Positions 35,401 to 46,451 of a stretch of 64,000 nt of DNA are shown piece after piece. The stretch is from contig CM068584.1 of NCBI GenBank assembly GCA_035048485.1, positions 65,096,542-65,160,541 on the forward strand, in the 5' to 3' direction. The notes beneath the pieces are model-generated. The model ran no database searches. It worked only from the letters and a program-made list of their open reading frames with translations, and was not told the DNA's origin. Both the position numbers and the translations under genes were made by a program. The stretch is from Pteria penguin. Lineage: Eukaryota > Mollusca > Bivalvia > Pterioida > Pteriidae. Within the stretch, counting starts at the first letter, position 1. Each line of letters opens with the position of its first letter.

Positions 35401-36757
35401 ATGGCTACCTTCTGTGGCATAATGTTTCTCAAACATACCTTGTTGGTTTTGCTTTGGCCATGCAGTCATGTGAAGTTTTATATTATAATTTTCCATAGTA
35501 TAAGTAAAATGCTTCTTACAGTGCCCCAGATAAGCAGCGAAATGCATAGGGTAAATATGCACTTTTTTTTTAACAGGGTGGATATTTTGATTTTTCAATG
35601 GAGTATTCTCACCCAGTATTCACATTCTGTGCTTTACTGCTTCGTGAAGCGATTCCGCTTTAATATGTATGCAAGATCTTCTCTTGGGTACAGTATCGTT
35701 ACAAAAACTGACCCATGTCTAATAAGAATGGCCAAGATTAACGTAATGAATGCTAGCTTCAAAAGTCTCCTTTAGATGTTGTTCCAAACAAGTTGAATCA
35801 AATGTGCAAGTTGTACGCTCCATACTATAAATGATTTCGTTTTTCATTGTTTTTATTTGCGTAAATACACAAATATGCAGCTTATCTGGGTGTCTGTTCT
35901 TATATGATAAGAATCATAATTATCACTCAAGATCCATTTGGCTTCCAAGATGCATATGATTTACATGTATGTAATTGATTGCTAGTAATGATATGGAATA
36001 GAGATATTTTCACACTCAAGGGCATAGGTTGCTATCAGAGTTAACATTTAGCAAAGGCTTCAGGTATCAAATCTTGTGCCTGCGGGTGTGAGATTTCTCT
36101 TTCCCTAAGCCCATATCATTACTAGTGATTGGATATCTTGATAACTGCAAAGAAATTAGTCACTTTTTATTGTGATGTCACGCTCATTTCACTAGCTCAC
36201 AGATGAGACAGAAGAATCTCACACTAGTAAAGATGTGGTTAAACTGGTCAGTCACGCTGTGTGGGGTACTTTAAAGTTTCCTTTAAAACTTGTAGATAAT
36301 ATTTTAACAAACCTTTTATAGAATACATGCACAATGAAAATTCAAAAAAGGTTCTGACACCCAATGGAATGAGAAAATGAGAACTGTCAATTGATGCTCT
36401 TTGAGATTATGTATCTTATTGTTCTCAAAGCAATTGTACATGTATGTAGATCCTACACAAAGGAGGTGTTCTACATTGTATTGGATTTGTTATTACAGTT
36501 GATACTGATTAATACTCAGTGTTGTATTCACAGGACCAAAGTCCAGGCATCAATGGACAGTTGATGAGAAAAGTGCCTTAACAAGGCAGTTCAGACAATC
36601 CATAGCTACTGAGAAAACTCCTGGACAGTTGCAATGCCTGAATGCCATAAAGAACGAGCCATGTCTGTCAAAGTTCAACTGGAAACAGATTAAATTTGCC
36701 GTTAAAAATTTGATCACAACACATGTAAATTGTGCCAAAAGACAACAAAAAATATGA
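22003..36757 (+). CDS. SET-domain gene (KMT5A-like), apparently lacking the C-terminal half of SET
   Basis: Coding exons: 22003-22026, 23355-23402, 25873-25966, 29034-29178, then 31044-31151 (or a longer donor choice), 32692-32904 and 36534-36757. The first four encode MSSREKRA, a linker, NYWCQAGLDKPGFQKCWINH and GFGVFAEKSFPKGAFLLEYV...YTFVFKWNGNH, the N-terminal SET half typical of an invertebrate KMT5A-like family. The later exons give a strongly acidic linker and a C-terminal W...W-K-Q-IK..V domain that goes with this family. The expected R-x-VND/N-C and RYDYG segments were not found between 29178 and 36534. Exon 29034 leaves in phase 2 but 31044 enters in phase 1, so an exon is missing or lost. 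If lost, the product is catalytically dead or the locus is a pseudogene. Confidence 0.65.
23513..23745 (+). mobile_element. tRNA-derived SINE (second type)
   Basis: Head GGCATGTGGCTTAGTGGTTA (A-box-like), then TTGTGTCCTTGGGCAAGATG, CTCCACCCAGGAGTAAATG and GTACCTGGC: a layout seen in widespread invertebrate SINEs. Different body from the GCCGGTGTGGC-headed SINE elsewhere in the window. Confidence 0.65.
24961..25655. mobile_element. Repeat element with hairpin end and three internal ~155-bp units
   Basis: Starts with a hairpin, AGCCCACCAT against ATGGTGGGCT, continues with three tandem units built on GGATCTTTTTGAAATTTGAC, CCCCTGAGGTGTAGTTGT and GAAAACAAACATGGC, and ends ATGGTGGGCACCAAGATCCC. 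Unique ends with internal tandem units recall the pearl/Helentron-type non-autonomous elements of bivalves. No ORF. Confidence 0.55.
25873..25966 (+). CDS. SET gene exon 3: pre-SET segment
   Basis: The acceptor follows TTTTTAACAG; the donor is GTAAGA. Encodes RRLTPDADANYWCQAGLDKP then GFQKCWINHYIG. The DKPGF-x-x-x-WIN-x-YIG block is the usual lead into the SET domain of this family. Confidence 0.75.
26239..26511 (-). mobile_element. tRNA-derived SINE, near full length
   Basis: The minus strand begins AGCCGGTGTGGCGCAGTGGT, with a B-box region, the ATGAGACAGTAAAAACCG body block and GACGGCATCTGCC at the far end, then a GTTT/GATT-rich tail. Same family as 4323, 33930, 48910 and others. Confidence 0.8.
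27000..27350. repeat. Dispersed repeat related to 34960-35290
   Basis: Starts at an 11-G run and contains ATAGCTTAGAAATAAGA, GATAAAGGATGAGTT and CAATATTTCA; the same blocks recur at 34973-35045. Non-coding. Confidence 0.5.
29034..29178 (+). CDS. SET gene exon 4: N-terminal half of SET domain
   Basis: The acceptor follows TTCTTCTTTAG; the donor is GTAAGA. GFGVFAEKSFPKGAFLLEYV is the first SET motif (G-x-G, AdoMet side); YTFVFKWNGNH matches the strand after the insert. Ends in phase 2 (AT), requiring one base from the next exon. The catalytic Asn-His and Tyr motifs would follow in the next exon, which I could not find. Confidence 0.75.
29530..29900. repeat. ACCATGG-rich degenerate repeat
   Basis: Many copies of ACCATGGT and its variants (ACCATGATC, GCAATGG) in short irregular spacing, self-complementary through CCATGG. 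Lies in the intron after the SET exon, where the missing SET half would be expected. Confidence 0.8.
30155..30555. repeat. Duplicate of the acidic-exon end and intron start (copy 1)
   Basis: Four 39-bp coding-type units (to 30319), then intron sequence nearly identical to 31398-31636, including CGTCACAGGGCTCG and TATTCCGTCGGGAAT. The exon start found in copy 2 (acceptor and DDPFDVG) is missing, so this copy is probably non-functional. Confidence 0.8.
31044..31397 (+). CDS. SET gene acidic exon with 39-bp coding repeat and serial splice donors
   Basis: The acceptor follows CATTTTTTTTCAG. Encodes DDPFDVGPSDNEQQLDVKES, EADDDDNN, then repeats of a 13-residue unit DNDSMVSGMNDNN. Each 39-bp unit ends ATGGTATCAG and the next starts GTATGA, so every unit carries a usable phase-1 donor (GT at 31152 and every 39 bp up to 31386). 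Whichever donor is used, the protein stays in frame. The last donor is followed by the stop-containing intron. Confidence 0.6.
31122..31636. repeat. Duplicate of the acidic-exon end and intron start (copy 2)
   Basis: Seven 39-bp units plus the shared intron start. The difference of four versus seven units from copy 1 shows the repeat changes length. Confidence 0.8.
31825..32425. repeat. 39-bp minisatellite (GTGTGACAGGAATCTCACTA)
   Basis: About 16 units of CACTGTATGTGTGTGACAGG plus AATCTCACTACATATATAC, some shortened by 4 bp. Open frames on both strands are a by-product. Diverged single units occur at 30380, 31465, 32930 and 34228. Confidence 0.9.
32692..32904 (+). CDS. SET gene second acidic exon
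   Basis: The acceptor follows CTTGTCGTTACAG; the donor is TCAG|GTATGA, phase 1 on both sides. Encodes EVYNFFVVPPMKTSFEADVN, then a long run of Asp/Glu/Asn (NEGNDTDDNNEGDDTD, DDNEDDDAHDEDD). The 3' junction and early intron are nearly the same as after the 31044 exon, so the two are probably duplicates. Confidence 0.65.
33930..34204 (-). mobile_element. tRNA-derived SINE with perfect 14-bp target duplication
   Basis: Head at the right (minus strand GCCAGTGTGGCGCAGTGGCT), full body and GTTT-rich tail. GAAATTTCCCATAG occurs at 33916-33929 and 34205-34218. The perfect duplication shows a fairly recent insertion, in the last intron of the SET gene. Confidence 0.9.
34280..35300. repeat. Intronic mosaic of old dispersed repeats
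   Basis: Contains an element end with GCTCAGGTGAGC and GGCCACTTGGGCCTCTTGT, two related blocks with CCCTTTG(C/T)ACATGTGAATTTTCA, and a copy of the 27000 repeat. No exon seen. Confidence 0.5.
36534..36757 (+). CDS. SET gene last exon: C-terminal W...IK domain
   Basis: The acceptor follows GTATTCACAG, entering in phase 1 as required. Encodes GPKSRHQWTVDEKSALTRQF, then CLNAIKNEPCLSKFNWKQIK and FAVKNLITTHVN before TGA 36755-36757. A Myb/SANT-like helical domain with the Trp and IK..V pattern usually follows the SET domain in this invertebrate family; probable DNA or protein contact. Confidence 0.7.
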
Positions 36758-38680
36758 GACATACTGTAAAACGATTTAATTAAGTGCAGCAAATATTTAG
36801 CGCTCTGGTGCCTTGACACCATTTTATGTGTTATAGATTAATGCTCATGTTATTTCACTCATTTAATTATAATAGCATAAGTTATAAAATAGCAGTAGCT
36901 GTATATGTATTTTGATTTCCTATTTTGACCATGTATTTCTTTGTGATGCCATACAAGAACTGAAGGTGGAAATAATAATGAGTTGAAAGTGGTCAGTATA
37001 CTATATAGTTATAAAAACTGTCTCATGTTAAGTAGGATAATATTTTGCACCCATAAATACTGCTTTGTAATAGTTTATCTACTGTAAACCAACTTTTATT
37101 CCTGTGCTATTTACTTTTGTGCATTTCATGACTGAGACGAAATCGCAAAACTCCATTGCCATAAATTATTAATTTAGAGTGATTTTTACATGATTTTCAA
37201 TGTAATTATTAACCTTTCGGCAGAAGTTTATTACCACTAACTCGTTCTCAAGGTAAAATTGCAAAAAAAAAAAAGTGTCCACGAATAAAAGTATGTTGTT
37301 CTGTGAAGTATAAAGGTACAGATAAAAATCTGTTTGTAGGGAAACATACAGAAAGGCACCTGCCAACAACTATATTTTTACAGTAGTTACTACTTGCTCT
37401 TGGTGGTTATTACTATTTTTTCTGAAAATTATATGGCTAAATACTTTTTTCATGTGAACATAGGTAGTAAAAGCTTATTTCCATTACTACTGTAAGTTTT
37501 CACCCTTTGTCAACACCAAATACATTTGCCCAATTTTATATTCGCCCTTATCAACACTCTACCTATAGCTGTATAAGAGAATGAAATTTTCACTTTCAAC
37601 TTAAATTTGCCCTATCTTCAAAGGTCAAAAATGGCGAAAAATTTCCTGGTATACAGTATTTTTCTTTAAAAAATTGCTACAAATTACTGTTCCTGATGTG
37701 TTATACAATGATTGTATAAGATAAATATTTCAAGGTCACAGAGTCAAAAGTTATTGATATTGAATTGCCAATATTCTCAAAAACTAATAATAAGTTCACC
37801 TGAACTATGGTCTACTTAATTTAATGTAGGTTCATCTGATTTTTCATGAATTCAATCATTTATATAAATGTTATGATGAAACAACAAACAGCTTGGTTGA
37901 AAAAAACCAGGGTAGTCAAACAGAAGAGAATGATATTTATGTCTGTAAAGTGTAAGACAATACAACAATCATAGAAATTTGATCTATGCTATAGTTTTGT
38001 CCACTTCAAGGTTACATTATTACATGGTTCAGTCCATGATTAAACTTTCATTTTGTGACAATATGAGGAATCTTGATAGTTGTACACAAATGTACTTTGT
38101 CATTTTCTAGCTTTAAATGTTATCTGTGGTCACTGCAGTAATACATTTTAAGCAAAAGCATATGTATGTATATGACTATAATTTTCTCAGAAAAAAACCC
38201 TCAATATAAAGAATTTTGGAGCAGGTAAGCGGTATGATGGGTCTTTCTCCCTTACTATCTTAGATATATTAACCAAATGTATTTATCTTTAGAAAAATAA
38301 AACATCATCATTTCACTTGTTTTGTGGTTGTTTTTTTCCAGACCTCTATGAAATCACATTGGTCTACAGTCAGTCCTGATATTGCATAATTATGTACTTA
38401 TTGTAGTGGTAATCTAATTGTAGAGCTTTTCTGGCTCAAGTATGTTCACTATTAAAGTACATCGCTAAAATTACTTTATCCATCATTATGATGGGCTTAA
38501 ACAGAAATACCAGCCACTACAGATATTGCAGATTTGAGGTGTTAAAATTAAGGAAATGACATTTTTCTAAGTAAACATATTTTAGATTATAATAATGCCC
38601 TTGTCACTGTTTCTTAATCACTTAAACGCTAAAGAAATATTTTGAAATTCAAATTGCGGATTTCTCCTTAGGTCAAATTT
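36758..38680. other. Non-coding DNA downstream of the SET gene
   Basis: 3' flank of the SET gene, AT-rich with stops in all frames. I see no gene, RNA or repeat family here beyond short A/T runs. Confidence 0.5.
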
Positions 38681-38689
38681 GCATATATA

Positions 38690-38945
38690 CTGACAGAAAT
38701 CTCGCTACATAAATATCTCTATGTGTGTGACAGGAATCTCGCTACACATATACCACTGTGTGTGACAGGAATCTCACTACATATATACCACTGTATGTGT
38801 GTGACAGGAATCTCACTACATATATACCACTGTATGTGTGTGACAGGAATCTCACTACATATATACCACTGTATGTGTGTGACAGGAATCTCACTACACA
38901 TATACCACTGTATGTGTGTGACAGGAATCTAACTACATATTTCCC
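38690..38945. repeat. 39-bp minisatellite, second locus
   Basis: About six units of the same GTGTGACAGGAATCTCACTA repeat as at 31825-32425, in the same orientation 6.5 kb away and directly before the 31-bp satellite. Confidence 0.9.
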
Positions 38946-39004
38946 ACAAAATATGAATGACAGTAGTTTCACTACATAAGATACCACTCAGCATAAGTTA
39001 TGAA

Positions 39005-42000
39005 GTACAGAACGTATATGTTCTCTGTCTACACCATACAAGACGTCTATGTTCTCTGTCAGCATCATACAAGACGTCTATGTTCTCTGTCTGCATAATA
39101 CAGAACGTATATGTTCTCTGTCTACACCATACAAGACGTGTATGTTCTCTGTCAGCATCATACAAGACGTCTATGTTCTTTGTCTGCACCATACAAGACG
39201 TCCATGTTCTCTATCTGCACCATACAAGACGTCCATGTTCTCTATCTGCACCATACAAGACGTCTATGTTCTCTGTCTGCATCATACAAGACGTCTATGT
39301 TCTCTATCTGCACCATACAAGACGTCCATGTTCTCTATCTGCACCATACAAGACGTCCATGTTCTCTATCTGCACCATACGAGACGTCCATGTTCTCTAT
39401 CTGCATCATACAAGACGTCTATGTTTTCTGTGTGCATCATACAGAACGTATATATTCTCTATCTGCACCATACAAGACGTCTATGTTCTCTGTCAGCATC
39501 ATACAAGACGTTTATGTTCTCTGTCTGCATCATACAAGAAATCATACAAGACGTCTATGTTCTCTATCTGCACCATACCAGACGTATATGTTCTCTATCT
39601 GCATCATACAACACGTCTATGTTCTCTGTCTGCATCATACAGAACGTATATGTTCTCTATCTGCACCATACAAGACGTCCATGTTCTCTGTCTGCAACAT
39701 ACAGAACGTATATGTTCTCTGTCTGCACCACATAAGACGTCTATGTTCTCTATCTGCATCATACAGAACGTATATGTTCTCTATCTGCACCATACAAGAC
39801 GTCCATGTTCTCTATCTGCACCATACAAGACGTCCATGTTCTCTATCTGCACCATACAAGACGTCCATGTTCTCTGTCTGCATCATACAAGACGTCTTTG
39901 TTCTCTGTCTCCATCATACAGAACGTCTATGTTTTCTGTGTGCATCATACAGAACGTATATGTTCTCTATCTACACCATACAAGACGTCCATGTTCTCTC
40001 TCTGCACCATACAAGACGTCTATGTTCTCTGTCTGCATCATACAAGACGTCTATGTTCTCTGTCTGCATCATACAGAACGTATATGTTCTCTGTCTGCAT
40101 CATACAGGACGTCTATGTTATCTGTCTGCATCATACAGAACGTATATGTTCTCTATCTGCATCATACAAGACGTCTATGTTCTCTATCTACACCATACAA
40201 GACGTCCATGTCCTCTCTCTGCACCATACAAGACGTCCATGTTCTCTATCTGCATCATACAGAACGTATATGTTCTCTATCTGCACCATACAAGACGTCC
40301 ATATTCTCTATCTGCATCATACAAGACGTCTATGTTCTCTATCTGCACCATACAAGACGTCCATGTTCTCTATCTGTACCATACAAGACGTCTATGTTCT
40401 CTGTCTGCATCATACAAGACGTCTATGTTCTCTGTCGGCATCATACAGAACGTCTATGTTCTCTGTCTGCACCATACAAGACGTCTATGTTCTCTGTCTG
40501 CATCATACAAGACGTCTATGTTCTATGTCTGCATCATACAGAACGTATATGTTCTCTGTCTGCATCATACAAGACGTTTCTGTTCTCTGTCTGCATCATA
40601 CAGAACGTATATGTTCTCTATCTGCACCCTACAAGACGTCTATGTTCTCTATCTACACCATACAAGACGTCCATGTACTCTCTCTGCACCATACAAGACG
40701 TCTATGTTCTCTGTCTGCATCATACAAGACGTCTATGTTCTCTGTCTGCATCATACAGAACGTATATGTTCTCTGTCTGCATCATACAGGACGTCTATGT
40801 TATCTGTCTGCACCATACAAGACGTCCATGTTCTCTATCTGCACCATACAAAACGTCCATGTTCTCTATCTGCACCATACAAGACGTCCATGTTCTCTAT
40901 CTGCACCATACAAGACGTCCATGTTCTCTGTCTGCATCATACAAGACGTCTTTGTTCTCTGTCTCCATCATACAGAACGTCTATGTTTTCTGTGTGCATC
41001 ATACAGAACGTATATGTTCTCTATCTACACCATACAAGACGTCCATGTTCTCTCTCTGCACCATACAAGACGTCTATGTTCTCTGTCTGCATCATACAAG
41101 ACGTCTATGTTCTCTGTCTGCATCATACAGAACGTATATGTTATCTGTCTGCATCATACAGAACGTATATGTTCTCTATCTGCATCATACAAGACGTCTA
41201 TGTTCTCTATCTACACCATACAAGACGTCCATGTCCTCTCTCTGCACCATACAAGACGTCCATGTTCTCTATCTGCATCATACAGAACGTATATGTTCTC
41301 TATCTGCACCATACAAGACGTCCATATTCTCTATCTGCATCATACAAGACGTCTATGTTCTCTATCTGCACCATACAAGACGTCCATGTTCTCTATCTGT
41401 ACCATACAAGACGTCTATGTTCTCTGTCTGCATCATACAAGACGTCTATGTTCTCTGTCAGCATCATACAGAACGTCTATGTTCTCTGTCTGCACCATAC
41501 AAGACGTCTATGTTCTCTGTCTGCATCATACAAGACGTCTATGTTCTATGTCTGCATCATACAGAACGTATATGTTCTCTGTCTGCATCATACAAGACGT
41601 TTCTGTTCTCTGTCTGCATCATACAGAACGTATATGTTCTCTATCTGCACCCTACAAGACGTCTATGTTCTCTATCTACGCCATACAAGACGTCCATGTA
41701 CTCTCTCTTCACCATACAAGACGTTCATGTTCTCTATCTGCATCATACAAGACGTCCATGTTCTCTATCAGCACCATACAAGACGTCTATGTTCTCTGTC
41801 TGCATCATACAAGACGTCTATGTTCTCTGTCTGCATCATACAAGACGTCTATGTTCTCTGTCTGCATCATACAGAACGTATATATTCTCTGTATGCATCA
41901 TACAAGACGTCTATGTTCTCTGTCAGCATCATACAGAACGTCTATGTTCTCTGTCTGCACCATACAAGACGTCTATGTTCTCTGTCTGCATCATACAAGA

Positions 42001-43295
42001 GGTCTATGTTCTCTGTCTGCATCATGCAGAAGGTATATGTTCTCTGTCTGCATCATACAAGACGTCTATGTTCTCTGTCTGCATCATACAGAACGTATAT
42101 GTTCTCTATCTGCACCATACAAGACGGGTATGTTCTCTATCTGCATCATACAGAACGTATATGTTCTCTGTATGCATCATACAAGACGTCTATGTTATCT
42201 GTCTGCATCATACAGAACGTATATGTTCTCTATCTGCATCATACAGAACGTACATGTTCTCTATCTGCACCATACAAGACGTCCATGTTCTCTATCTGCA
42301 TCATACAAGACGTCTATGTTCTCTATCTGCACCATACAAGACGTCCATGTTCTCTATCTGCACCATACAAGACGTCCATGTTCTCTATCTGCACCATACA
42401 AGACGTCTATGCTCTCTGTCTGCATCATACAAGGCGTCTATGTTCTCTGTCTGCATCATACAAGACGTCTATGTTCTCTGTCTGCATCATACAGAACATA
42501 AATGTTCTCTATCTGCATCATACAAGACGTCCATGTTCTCTGTCTGCACCATACAGGACGTCCATGTTCTCTATCTGCACCATGCAAGACATCCATGTTC
42601 TCTGTCTGCACCATACAAGACGTCCATGTTCTCTGTCTGCACCATATAAGACGTCCATGGTCTCTCTCTGCATCATACAGAACGTATATGTTCTCTATCT
42701 GCACCATACAGAACGTATATGTTCTCTATCTGCACCATACAAGACGTCTATGTTCTCTGTCTGCATCATACAAGACATCATACAAGACGTCCATGTTCTC
42801 TATCTGCACCATACAAGACGTCCATGTTCTCTGTCTGCATCATACAAGACGTATCTGTTCTCTATCTGCACCATACAAGACGTCTATGTTCTCTATCTGC
42901 ATCAAACAGAACGTATATGTTCTCTATCTGCATAATACAGAACGTATATGTTCTCTATCTGCACCATACAAGACGTCTATGTTCTCTGTCAGCATCATAC
43001 AAGACGTCTATGTTCTCTGTCTGCATCATACAGAACGTATATGTTCTCAGTCTGCACCATACAAGACGTCCATGTTCTCTGTCTGCATCATACAAGACGT
43101 TTATGTTCTCTGTCTGCATCATACAGAACGTATATGTTCTCTATCTGCACCATACAAGACGTCCATGTTCTCTATCTGCACCATACAAGACGTCCATGTT
43201 CTCTATCTGCACCATACAAGACGTCTATGTTCTCTGTCTGCATCATACAGAACGTATATGTTCTCTATCTGCACCATACAAGACGTCTATTATCT
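39005..43295. repeat. Large 31-bp satellite array, about 138 units
   Basis: Unit AGACGTCTATGTTCTCTGTC followed by TGCATCATACA. Main variants start CAGAACGTATATG, CAAGACGTCTATG or CAAGACGTCCATG. Because 31 is not a multiple of 3, the same DNA gives a 31-residue repeat in each forward frame; frames stay open for up to 1274 codons. A higher-order copy is visible: a block around 39891 recurs at 40945 (1054 bp, 34 units), and one near 40623 recurs at 41646 (1023 bp, 33 units). Not considered coding: no splice context, no frame preference, and the same residues in all frames. Confidence 0.95.
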
Positions 43296-43689
43296 GTGTT
43301 CTATACTTTTTATATAAGTATTATACAACACATATATGTTCTCTGTCGGCATTATACAAGTATATTTTCTATTTCGGCATTTTGTAACGTTGGAAACGAC
43401 CGTCTGGAAATAAAAACTCGAAGTCCAGGGACAAAACAAGGCCAATAGAAAATGTCCGTCTTAAAGTACCACGGACCCTCGAATAATCGAGAGTGACGAT
43501 AGGTACCCGGGAAGACTAAACTCGTCCTGCTGTGCCAACGCATACGCCGTGCAACCTAAAGGCCCAACCACTTAGCATGTTGACTACTTATAGTCAAATT
43601 GAGTGTATCAACATAACTCAATGTGAATTATAATTGAGTGAGTGGCACATGGTAGGGATGAATCAAGTTAGCGTAACGACAGTAGAACT

Positions 43690-44060
43690 TCCTACCGTAA
43701 ACTCTTATACCCTTGCACTATCAGAGTCGTCGCGTTTGTCCTAACGTCCTGTTGACAGTGTCCCGTTAGACACAGCAAGTAATAAGTCGAGGTATGAGGC
43801 AGACGTAGAAGTTTCATCGTTTTTAGTGAAAGTACATTATCTATATATCTGAATGTGAAATTAAAAGACGCTGCCAGCTTTTTTTCTATTTGTTGGATAT
43901 CAAATTTTGAACAAACTCTGCCTCATATGAATAAAGAAACAGATCAGTAAGTGCCCATTAGAATCCCAATAGTCTGTTGGAAAATAGTGAACACCGAAGA
44001 AAACAAATATGTTGTCTATGAGGAAGTTTATTATTTCAATGTTGTTGTCTTTGGTATATT
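43690..44060 (-). pseudogene. Second reverse transcriptase relic (same family as 2093-2647)
   Basis: Read on the minus strand in shifting frames: FLIDNIFVFFG, a decayed GIPMGT-type box, LFLYSYEAEF-like remains, FNFTFRYIDN-like core, SASYLDLLL, DKRDD and an RKFYGRY-like block, with frameshifts, stops and internal deletions. It reaches further towards the N-terminus of RT than the first copy. Probably a Penelope-like relic. Confidence 0.6.
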
Positions 44061-44600
44061 TGTTTGTGTATTCAGTGTGTTCTCTTATAAAGCAGTTACC
44101 AAGCGGAGGGATTACGAGTTATTTATAACGGATAATATATTCTGAATGCCTTTAAAAAGAGCTGTGGTGTTCCACAGTCTGAGATGGAATTATTAATCAC
44201 ATTTAAATAGAGTTAATTTAGTTGCGTCACCAGTGCTTGTGCTTGTGGGTATTCTACTGAAAATGCTAGCACTACTTGCTCTCATTTGTTGAATATGAAG
44301 TTATTCACTGTTTAATAATATAGGCAATCGTAACACGTGTTAGCTATATTTGTCATCGGTATATTGCTTCTATTTATATGCATTGTATTGCCCGAGACAG
44401 CGTATCATATGTTGAAAAAAAACTTGTTCCCAATCATTTTGTTTTTCGATAAAATAGTAAAAACCCAAACTCACATTTAAATACTGTGCATCTGTGCTTT
44501 CAGTTGACATTATGAAGCTTATTCGAAATGTAGACAGATGCTTTTGTATCTGAGATGTTTTAATACATTGGTTCGTGTGATTCTAATGTCTGTTAGTTGT

Positions 44601-44763
44601 ACAAAATGATGGTGTGTTTGTGACGTAGTGAAATGATGGTGTGTTTGTGACGTAGTGAAATGATGGTGTGTTTGTGACGTAGTGAGATGATGGTGTGTTT
44701 GTGACGTAGTGGTATGATGGTGTGTTTGTGACGTAGCGAGATGCTGGCGTGTGTATGTAATGT
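44601..44763. repeat. 27-bp tandem repeat, six units
   Basis: Unit GTAGTGAAATGATGGTGTGTTTGTGAC with increasing divergence towards the right end. Confidence 0.9.
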
Positions 44764-44948
44764 AGTCTAATGCTGGTCTTATGTCATAACAAAAAAACGA
44801 TTCTCTTTTTGAGAATTTTAAATACATCGATATATTTACAACCATCATAATATCGGTAATATGCAATCAGTTTCACTCTAACTGCTGATATCATAGTGTA
44901 GTGGGATTCAGGGATAAATTCGTATGTAGTGGGATTCATGTGTAAACC

Positions 44949-44980
<32 letters not shown>

Positions 44981-45003
44981 AGTGTGTGTGTGTGTGTGTG
45001 TAC
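44949..45003. repeat. (TG)n microsatellite
   Basis: About 25 TG units with one GAG interruption. The left flank (GTAGTGGGATTCATGTGTAAAC) matches, inverted, the flank of the microsatellite at 19313-19452. Confidence 0.9.
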
Positions 45004-45236
45004 ATTTTAATGTGATTCAGTTTCGTTTTTATCAATAACAATTAAGTATGTACTTGCAAATTTTAGCGAAATCAAAAGTAAAGATTTTTTTTTCTATTGC
45101 TGTTTTCTGTTTATTTGTTTGTTTTCAAGTATTGACTAAATAATAAATCAAATTGTAGTTTTGTTTCCTGTTTCATAATTTTAGATACATGAATAAATAT
45201 ATAACTTGTTCGTTTTGTACAATATAAAATAAAAAT

Positions 45237-45396
45237 TGATTGACTGATTGATTATTGTTTTACGTCATTCACGATTATTTCACGTATATGGTGATGGAAT
45301 CTGCCTGATGCAGGGCACACAAATTTAGACCTTTGGAACAGACCAACCCGAAGTAGTGAGGGATCTTTTACTTGCCACGCCTACCGTGACACGGGA
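45237..45396 (-). mobile_element. SINE fragment (tail and body, head missing)
   Basis: GATT tail, GTTTTACGTCATTCACGATT, then the body up to CGTGACACGGG; the tRNA-like head is absent. Confidence 0.75.
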
Positions 45397-45399
45397 AAA

Positions 45400-46440
45400 A
45401 AAAAGAAATTGATAAAGTATATACCACATAAATGGAAGATGCATTCGACTGGCACAAGAATTTGTTTCGTATATGTAATATATGTAGAGGTTCCACAGCT
45501 ATAAGCTTGTACATAAACAAACCTCAACGAGCCTAAGTTTTAACATAATAGGGATGGCAGGCTGTTCTAGGTAAGGGCATTATAAATAAACAAACCAACA
45601 TTTTGCACTTGAGCTTCAATATTATTAATCAATAGAAATATTCGTTTTAGAGGTTGTCACGTGTAAAGCTTTAAGATTAAAAACGAAAATGTCCTTTAAA
45701 AATATTCATTTATTTAGGCAATTAAATTGCACAGGGTTAATGGTGTTGTAATGGTGCAGCGCTTCACTTACATCAAAAGTGATCAGGGTAAGAATCCCAG
45801 ATTGTGTCACCATATTTAAGTAGTTGGATACCTCCCCTTCTTTATTGGAATATAACTGAAAAATAGTCGAAGATAACGTAAACTATCGATCAACCTACAA
45901 ATAAATTATATAATCAGCAACTTAAGCAATCGTTCTGTGTTTAAATTATGCAATTCTGTAGTTGTACTACACAAAAAATGAAATACCGTATAAACAAAAG
46001 CTCAACAGTTAGTAGATGCTTAAAATACAATGTAAAGGAAATTCATACTAACTTGGAATTTAATACTAGATAGAATTCAAACTGAAACCCTTATTGTATG
46101 AACCAAACCAAATTCATACCATTGATGAAACCACTCATGGAAGGTATGAAAAGACTAATGAAATCAAAGGCGATCAACATGTATTTCAATTGATTTTGGA
46201 ACTCAATGTTTCCAATGTAATGCAAATAGAGACATCGGCAGTGTAATTTCTGTTTCCATACATATATACTGAGTATAATTTCAAGTTTTTTTGGATATGT
46301 TCAAATACTTGGAAATTATTAACAAATAAAAGAGAATCACCCCAAGCTTAGCTCTGTCCTTAGATTGGTTATTTCGTTCAGACTTTTAAATCAACTTCGT
46401 GATTAGAATGCTCCCAAAAATATTTTCACTTCGAATAACA
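45400..46440. other. Non-coding DNA
   Basis: AT-rich, stops in all frames, no recognised feature. Confidence 0.5.
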
Positions 46441-46451
46441 GTTTCGGCCAT

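Noticed and set aside
35401..35775. 124-codon frame (plus) and overlapping 77-codon frame (minus)
   Set aside because: No family resemblance, no splice context, both strands open in the same place; inside a SET gene intron.
38957..42935. Long frames of 1230, 1274 and 898 codons on the plus strand
   Set aside because: All lie in the 31-bp satellite and read the same peptide repeat in three shifted frames; no start context, splice sites or frame preference. Treated as non-coding, though noted as a finding.
39005..43295. CRISPR-like regular repeats
   Set aside because: The units are contiguous with no unique spacers, and the genome is animal.
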